This document shows, piece by piece, positions 59,322 to 64,000 of a stretch of 64,000 nucleotides of DNA. Source of the stretch: Rhodobacter aestuarii (lineage in GTDB: Bacteria; Pseudomonadota; Alphaproteobacteria; Rhodobacterales; Rhodobacteraceae); contig NZ_FTOG01000004.1 in assembly GCF_900156655.1 (NCBI RefSeq), positions 186,001 through 250,000 on the forward strand, given 5' to 3'. The notes beneath the pieces were generated by a model, which had not been told where the DNA came from, made no database searches, and saw nothing but the letters and a program-made list of their open reading frames with translations. Within the stretch, counting starts at the first letter, position 1. Each line of letters starts with the position of its first letter. Made by a program: the position numbers and the translations under genes.

Positions 59322-59453
59322 TTGACAGGGCCTGCGCCAACCCCGAAACTGCGCGCCCTGCGACCCGGAATCGGACCCTATCTTGCGTTTCTCTCGTCTG
59401 CGCCTGAACGGCTTCAAAAGCTTTGTCGACCCCACCGACCTTGTCATCCATGA
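59322..59453 (+). CDS. Possible 43-codon leader ORF overlapping the smc start
   Basis: A TTG at 59322 preceded by GGGAGG (59311-59316) opens a frame that ends TGA at 59451-59453, out of frame with smc and 71 bases into it. The peptide (LTGPAPTPKLRALRPGIGPY at the start) has no known motif. The same bases contain TTGACA at 59322-59327, which may instead be a -35 element, with GAAACT at 59345-59350 as a weak -10. Either reading is uncertain. Confidence 0.2.
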   Translation: MTGPAPTPKLRALRPGIGPYLAFLSSAPERLQKLCRPHRPCHP

Positions 59454-62400
59454 CGGGCTGACGGGGGTTGTCGGGCCAAATGGCTGCGGCAAGTCGAACT
59501 TGCTTGAGGCGCTGCGTTGGGTGATGGGCGAAAACCGTCCCAGCGCGATGCGTGGCGGCGGTATGGAAGATGTGATCTTTGCGGGGGCCGCCACCCGCCC
59601 CGCGCGCCATTTCGCGGAAGTGTCGCTCTCGATTGATAACAGCGAGCGGCTTGCGCCTTCGGGGTTCAACGACAGCGACACGCTTGAGATCGTGCGCCGC
59701 ATCACCCGCGATGCGGGCTCGGCCTACAAGGTCAACACCAAGGATGTCCGCGCGCGCGATGTGCAGATGCTGTTTGCCGATGCTTCGACGGGCGCGCATA
59801 GCCCGGCACTGGTGCGGCAAGGCCAAATCTCTGAACTGATCAACGCCAAGCCCAAGGCGCGGCGGCGGATTTTGGAAGAGGCAGCGGGGATCTCGGGCCT
59901 GTATCAGCGCCGCCATGAGGCAGAGTTGAAGCTCAACGGGGCCGAGCAAAACCTTGCCCGCGTCGATGATGTGCTTGAACAATTGGGCACCCAATTGGCA
60001 GCACTTGCTCGCCAAGCGCGCCAAGCCGCGCGCTATCGGGCGATTGGCGAGGAACTACGCCGCGCCGAAGGTTCGCTTTTGTATCGCCGTTGGCGCGAGG
60101 CGGATTTGGCGCGGCTCGAGGCCGAGGATTTGGTGCGCAATGCGCTGATGGCGGCCTCAAAGGCGGAACTTGCCGCGCGCGCCGCCGCCAAGGCGCGGGC
60201 CGAAAAAGAGGAAGCGCTGCCGCCCCTGCGCGAGGAAGAGGCCGTCGCGGGGGCTATTTTGCAACGGCTCAGCCTGCAACGCGATGCGCTGAGCGATGCC
60301 GAGGCGCAAGCCCAAGCGCGGATTGAGAGCTTGAAGGGTCGCATCGCCCAGCTTGATCGCGATATGGAACGCGAAAGCGGGCTCAATCGCGATGCAGGCG
60401 AAACCATCGCCCGACTTGAGTGGGAATTGGGCCAGTTGGCCAAAGCCGCCGAAGGGCATGAAGATAAGCTGGAAGCCGCCGCCGAAGCCTCGGCCGAGGC
60501 AGCGGCGGTCTTGGCCGAGCGCGAAGCGCAGTTGAGCGAGCAGACGGAAGATGTGGCCCGGCTCGCGGCTCGCCATGGGTCGGCGCAGCGGCTGGTGAGT
60601 GATGGCCGCGCCACGGTGGCAAAAGCGGAGGCCGAGGCCGAACGGGCAGAGGCTGCCGGGGAAGAGGCGGAAGCGGCGCTGGCGCGCGCCGAAGAGGTGT
60701 TTGAGGCCGCGCAATCCGCGCAAGAGGAAGCGCAAGATCAAGCCGAAGCCGCGGAAGAGGCGCTGGCCGCCGCCGATGAAGCCCGCACCGAGGTGCAAGC
60801 GCGCGAAAGTGCAGCGCGGGCGGCTTGGTCCGAGGCGGAAGGCGAGGCTGGGGCGCTGCGGGCTGAGGTCGCCGCGCTCGCGCGTTTGGTGGAACGCGAG
60901 GCTGCAACCGGGCATCAGCTTTTGGACCGGGTAAAGGTCAAAAGCGGTTATGAGGCCGCGCTGGGCGCGGCCTTGGCCGATGATCTGCGCGCCCCCGAGG
61001 TTGAAGCAGCCGCGCGTTCCGGCTGGGCCGTGTTGCCGGATTACGCCACTTTGCAGCTTTTGCCCGCGGGCGTGGAGCCGCTGTCACGCCATGTGGAGGT
61101 GCCCGCGGTTTTGGCGCGCCGGATCGCGCAAATTGGCTTGGTTGCCGATGCCGCCGAGGGGGCGCGGCTGCAAGAGAAGCTAGCTCCCGGTCAGCGGCTT
61201 GTGTCGATGGCGGGGGATTTGTGGCGTTGGGATGGGTTCCGCGCCGGGGCGGAAGATGCGCCCACCGCCGCGGCTTTGCGCTTGCGCCAACTCAACCGTT
61301 TGGTGGAACTCAAGCGCGATCTTGAAGAGGTGGCGGCCAAAGCCGAAGGCGCGCGCCAAGCGCATGAGATGCTGGCCCGCGCTTTGGCAGATGCCTCAGC
61401 GGCGGACGCCCGTGCGCGTGAGGCACGCCGCACGGCCGATACGCGACTGGCCGAGGCAGGCCGGGCTTTGAGCCGGGCCGAGGCGGATCGCTCGATCCTT
61501 GGCGGCAAGCTGGAGGCCGCGCGCTTGGCGGCGAAACGCTACAGTGATGAGGCGGGCACCGCGCGGCTCGCACTGGCCGAGGCCGAGGCGCAATTGGCCG
61601 CGCTGCCCGACCTAGATGCCGCGCGGGGCGCGGTGGAGGCGATCAAGCTCACCGTCGAAGCCGCGCGGGTGACGATGATGACCCGTCGCTCGGCCCATGA
61701 TGAAATCCGCCGTGAGGGCGAGGCGCGCTTGCGCCGCCGCCAAGAGGTGACAAAAGAAATCTCGGGCTGGAAGCATCGTCTCGAAACGGCTGAGAAACGC
61801 TCTGCCGAACTGGCCGCGCGGCGCGAAGAAGCGGTGGGCGAACTTGAAGACGCCGCCGAAGTGCCCGAGGAACTCGCCGCGAAACGCGAGGAATTAAACG
61901 ACGCGATCGACGCGGCAGAGGAACGCCGCGCCACTGCCGCCGATCGTTTGGCCGAGGCCGAAACCGCCGCGCGCGATGCCCAGATGGCCGAGCGCGATGC
62001 CGAGCGCTTGGCGGGCGAGGCGCGTGAAGCCAAGGCCCGTGCCGAAGCGCGCCTTGATGGCGCGCGCGAAACGCTTGCCCATGCCGCCGAGCGGATCACC
62101 GAGGCGACCGACCTGACCCCGCAAGCGCTTTTGGACACGCTTGAAACCGACCCGGAACAGATGCCTTCGTCTGAGCATTTGGAAACTGAGGTCGCACGGC
62201 TGAAGCGCGCGCGCGAGGCCTTGGGCGCGGTCAACCTGCGCGCCGAAGAAGATGCCCGCGAGGTGCAGGAAGAACATGATACGCTTGCCAAGGAAAAGAC
62301 CGATCTGGAAGAGGCGATCCGCAAGCTGCGCTCGGGCATTTCGGGGCTGAACCGCGAGGGGCGTGAACGGCTTCTGACCGCCTTTGAGCAGGTCAATGAA

Positions 62401-62841
62401 AGTTTCCGCACGCTTTTTACCCATCTGTTTGGGGGTGGCGCGGCGAGCTTGCAGCTGGTGGAAAGCGATGACCCGCTCGAAGCCGGGCTAGAGATCATGT
62501 GCCAGCCGCCGGGCAAGAAACTCTCGACGCTGAGCCTGTTATCGGGGGGCGAGCAAACACTGACCGCGATGGCGCTGATCTTTGCGGTGTTCTTGGCGAA
62601 TCCCGCGCCGATCTGCGTGCTTGATGAGGTCGACGCACCATTGGACGACGCGAACGTTACACGTTTTTGTGACCTGCTTGATGAGATGACCCGGCGCACA
62701 GATACGCGGTTTTTGATCATCACGCACCACGCGGTCACGATGAGCCGGATGGACCGTCTTTTCGGTGTTACCATGCAAGAGCAAGGTGTGAGCCAACTTG
62801 TTTCGGTCGATCTCAAGCGCGCCGAGCAACTGGTCGCTTGA
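59383..62841 (+). CDS. smc: Chromosome segregation protein SMC
   Basis: SMC is the ATPase core of the condensin that organises and separates chromosomes, working with ScpA and ScpB. The 1152-residue protein has Walker A VVGPNGCGKSNLLEALRW (residues about 27-44), two long coiled coils (about 165-500 and 660-1000, rich in Ala and Glu), a hinge domain (about 505-640), the signature LLSGGEQTLTAMALIFA and Walker B PICVLDEVDAPLDD near the C-terminus. The start is a TTG at 59383; it gives MRFSRLRLNGFKSFVDPT, the conserved SMC N-terminus, and no ATG or GTG fits. There is no good Shine-Dalgarno (CGGA at most). Confidence 0.96.
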   Translation: MRFSRLRLNGFKSFVDPTDLVIHDGLTGVVGPNGCGKSNLLEALRWVMGENRPSAMRGGGMEDVIFAGAATRPARHFAEVSLSIDNSERLAPSGFNDSDTLEIVRRITRDAGSAYKVNTKDVRARDVQMLFADASTGAHSPALVRQGQISELINAKPKARRRILEEAAGISGLYQRRHEAELKLNGAEQNLARVDDVLEQLGTQLAALARQARQAARYRAIGEELRRAEGSLLYRRWREADLARLEAEDLVRNALMAASKAELAARAAAKARAEKEEALPPLREEEAVAGAILQRLSLQRDALSDAEAQAQARIESLKGRIAQLDRDMERESGLNRDAGETIARLEWELGQLAKAAEGHEDKLEAAAEASAEAAAVLAEREAQLSEQTEDVARLAARHGSAQRLVSDGRATVAKAEAEAERAEAAGEEAEAALARAEEVFEAAQSAQEEAQDQAEAAEEALAAADEARTEVQARESAARAAWSEAEGEAGALRAEVAALARLVEREAATGHQLLDRVKVKSGYEAALGAALADDLRAPEVEAAARSGWAVLPDYATLQLLPAGVEPLSRHVEVPAVLARRIAQIGLVADAAEGARLQEKLAPGQRLVSMAGDLWRWDGFRAGAEDAPTAAALRLRQLNRLVELKRDLEEVAAKAEGARQAHEMLARALADASAADARAREARRTADTRLAEAGRALSRAEADRSILGGKLEAARLAAKRYSDEAGTARLALAEAEAQLAALPDLDAARGAVEAIKLTVEAARVTMMTRRSAHDEIRREGEARLRRRQEVTKEISGWKHRLETAEKRSAELAARREEAVGELEDAAEVPEELAAKREELNDAIDAAEERRATAADRLAEAETAARDAQMAERDAERLAGEAREAKARAEARLDGARETLAHAAERITEATDLTPQALLDTLETDPEQMPSSEHLETEVARLKRAREALGAVNLRAEEDAREVQEEHDTLAKEKTDLEEAIRKLRSGISGLNREGRERLLTAFEQVNESFRTLFTHLFGGGAASLQLVESDDPLEAGLEIMCQPPGKKLSTLSLLSGGEQTLTAMALIFAVFLANPAPICVLDEVDAPLDDANVTRFCDLLDEMTRRTDTRFLIITHHAVTMSRMDRLFGVTMQEQGVSQLVSVDLKRAEQLVA

Positions 62842-62894
62842 TCTGGCCAAACGGGATTTGTGCGCCTAAGGTACCAAAAAACATGGAGGTTCGC

Positions 62895-63359
62895 ATGAAA
62901 CATTACTCGTTCGTCGGGGCGGTTGCCCTTGCCGCACTTGTCGGTGCCACCCCGGTCCAGTCGCAGGTTGTTGGCGACCCGGACGTGATCCGCAGTTTCA
63001 TGGAATCCTATGGTCTGCAGGTTTCGCGCGATACGGACAATTCTGGCGATCCGCGCCTGTCGAGCCGGATCGAAGGCACGAACTTCAAGGTCTACTTCTA
63101 CGGCTGCAACAAAGGGCGCTGCGACTCGATCCAGTTCTCTGCGGGCTTTGATCTGCGCGACCCGATGAGCGCGTGGAAGATCAACGAATGGAACCGCAAG
63201 AAACGGTTCGGTAAAGCCTATCTCGACGACGAGGGTGACCCCTACGTTGAATATGACATCAACCTCGATTTCGACGGCTGCGGCGGGCGCAATTTCGATG
63301 ACACCATCGATCTGTGGCGCGTGGTGTTGGGCGAGTTCAAAGACTTCATCGACTGGTAA
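62895..63359 (+). CDS. YbjN-domain secreted protein
   Basis: The 154-residue protein has a signal peptide (MKHYSFVGAVALAALVGATPVQSQ) and a YbjN-type domain: DPDVIRSFMESYGLQVSRDT, NFKVYFYGCNKGRCDSIQFS (a Cys pair likely to form a disulfide) and DPMSAWKINEWNRKKRFGKA. YbjN proteins resemble type III secretion chaperones in fold; their function in the periplasm is not known. I chose the ATG at 62895, five bases after GGAGG; an ATG at 62883 is an alternative but would place GGAGG inside the gene. Confidence 0.85.
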   Translation: MKHYSFVGAVALAALVGATPVQSQVVGDPDVIRSFMESYGLQVSRDTDNSGDPRLSSRIEGTNFKVYFYGCNKGRCDSIQFSAGFDLRDPMSAWKINEWNRKKRFGKAYLDDEGDPYVEYDINLDFDGCGGRNFDDTIDLWRVVLGEFKDFIDW

Positions 63360-63371
63360 ACAGAGGACACT

Positions 63372-63833
63372 ATGACTTCCGCAATTGAAGCGCGTCTGAG
63401 CGCGCTGAACATCACCCTTCCCGATGCCCCGATGCCCGCGGCGAACTACGTGCCGTTTGTGCGCACCGGCAACCAGCTTTTCGTGTCTGGTCAAATTGCG
63501 GCGGGGCCGGATGGGCTGATCACCGGCAAGCTTGGCGCCGATCTGGGCGTGGAAGAGGGCGCGGCGGCAGCTCGTCGTTGCGGGCTGGCGCTGCTTGCGC
63601 AAGCGCGTGCGGCGCTCGGTGATCTTGATAAGGTCAAGCGGGTCGTGAAGCTTGTGGGCTTTGTGAACTCGACCGCAGATTTCACTGACCAGCCCAAAGT
63701 GGTGAACGGTTGTTCCGATCTGATGGTGGAAGTCTTTGGCGACGCCGGGCGCCATGCGCGTTCGGCTGTTTCGGCGGCCTCGCTGCCGATGGGCGTTTCG
63801 GTGGAAATCGAAGCGATCTTCGAGGTCGAATGA
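63372..63833 (+). CDS. RidA/YER057c/UK114 family protein
   Basis: The 153-residue protein is of the longer RidA subgroup often seen in alphaproteobacteria. RidA enzymes hydrolyse reactive enamine/imine intermediates such as 2-aminoacrylate. Features are NYVPFVRTGNQLFVSGQIA (residues about 24-42), KRVVKLVGFVNSTADF (residues about 86-101) and HARSAVSAASLPMGVSVEIEAIFE at the C-terminus, including the Arg that binds the carboxylate. GAGGACACT precedes the ATG. It overlaps the downstream phosphodiesterase gene by four bases if that starts at 63830. Confidence 0.92.
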   Translation: MTSAIEARLSALNITLPDAPMPAANYVPFVRTGNQLFVSGQIAAGPDGLITGKLGADLGVEEGAAAARRCGLALLAQARAALGDLDKVKRVVKLVGFVNSTADFTDQPKVVNGCSDLMVEVFGDAGRHARSAVSAASLPMGVSVEIEAIFEVE

Positions 63834-64000
63834 TGGGTTTGCCCGAGGCGTTTTTCGCACACCCGATCGCGCATCGGGCTTACCATGACCTTGCTGCGGG
63901 GCGGCCCGAAAACAGCCGTGCCGCAGTGCGGGCCGCTGTCGCTGCCGGATATGGCATCGAGATTGACCTGCAACCTTCGGCCGATGGCGTGCCGATGGTG
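63830..64000 (+). CDS. Glycerophosphodiester phosphodiesterase (5' part; runs off the window)
   Basis: Two ATGs (63830 and 63833) can start this frame, which has no stop before the window ends (56-57 residues seen). It matches the GDPD family: the catalytic His in PIAHRAYHDLAAGRPENS (residues about 10-27), the metal-binding Glu-Asn in RPENS and the Glu-x-Asp pair in GIEIDLQPSADGVPMV. The enzyme releases glycerol-3-phosphate from deacylated phospholipids. The start overlaps the ridA stop (ATGATG/TGA), so it shares its transcript. Confidence 0.88.
   Translation, partial: MMGLPEAFFAHPIAHRAYHDLAAGRPENSRAAVRAAVAAGYGIEIDLQPSADGVPMV

Noticed and set aside
61539-63860. Long open frame on the minus strand across the 3' part of smc and the next genes (773 codons)
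   Set aside because: It is antisense to clearly conserved smc, YbjN and RidA genes; its Ser/Arg/Ala-rich composition is the shadow of Ala/Glu-rich coiled-coil codons in GC-rich DNA.

Overview
The window is GC-rich chromosomal DNA from an alphaproteobacterium, most likely a member of the Rhodobacteraceae (Rhodobacter/Gemmobacter-like). The reasons are the serC-serA pair with the alphaproteobacterial serC leader RNA, the xseB-ispA-dxs order, an MbfA iron exporter with an Irr-type iron control element, the conserved acyl-CoA ligase/liv transporter cluster, and a codon bias strongly towards G/C. Genus is inference. I see no phage, insertion sequence, CRISPR array, tRNA or rRNA; the region reads as ordinary core and soft-core chromosome.

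Layout. 1-2545: end of a lipoprotein gene, then amino-sugar recycling (N-acetylglucosamine kinase family, nagA). 2521-6384: serine biosynthesis, with serB divergent from leader-serC-serA. 6450-7208: a PPP-type phosphatase. 7374-14860: a periplasmic alpha-2-macroglobulin/PbpC operon, divergent from a hybrid histidine kinase (14960-17230). 17231-24185: recQ, yggT, a thioesterase, a UMF1-type transporter, mepA, a phytase-like secreted protein and a queuosine-precursor transporter. 24186-27555: an unusual structured leader with a mini-ORF, then xseB-ispA-dxs (isoprenoid precursors). 27739-31507: mbfA followed by AEC transporter, HAD phosphatase and ornithine cyclodeaminase-like genes, divergent from a small secreted peptide gene with three operator-like palindromes. 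31622-35034: pncA-pncB (NAD salvage) and a PiT phosphate transporter. 35121-38224: an overlapping arfB / class-III aminotransferase / APH kinase / Nudix operon. 38288-44781: fadH, a LysR regulator, ompA-like/GNAT/cinA operon, map. 44845-53817: a complete branched-chain-type ABC transporter bracketed by two acyl-CoA ligase-family genes. 54006-56626: hybrid kinase plus response regulator. 56727-64000: ispH, rnhA, lrgBA with a perfect 22-bp palindrome, smc, a YbjN protein, ridA and the start of a glycerophosphodiester phosphodiesterase gene.

The most unusual signals are regulatory. First, the 344-base region before xseB holds a 16S-tail-like super Shine-Dalgarno sequence, an 18-codon ORF rich in rare codons, alternative pairing options and two intrinsic terminators in a row. 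Second, the 156-bp region between mbfA and the small peptide gene packs an Irr-type box over one promoter and three evenly arranged GTGAAC-N6-GTTCA palindromes over the other. Third, a 22-bp perfect palindrome lies before lrgA. None of the protein-coding genes looks like a wholly new system; function calls are from recognisable motifs and gene order, without database searches.
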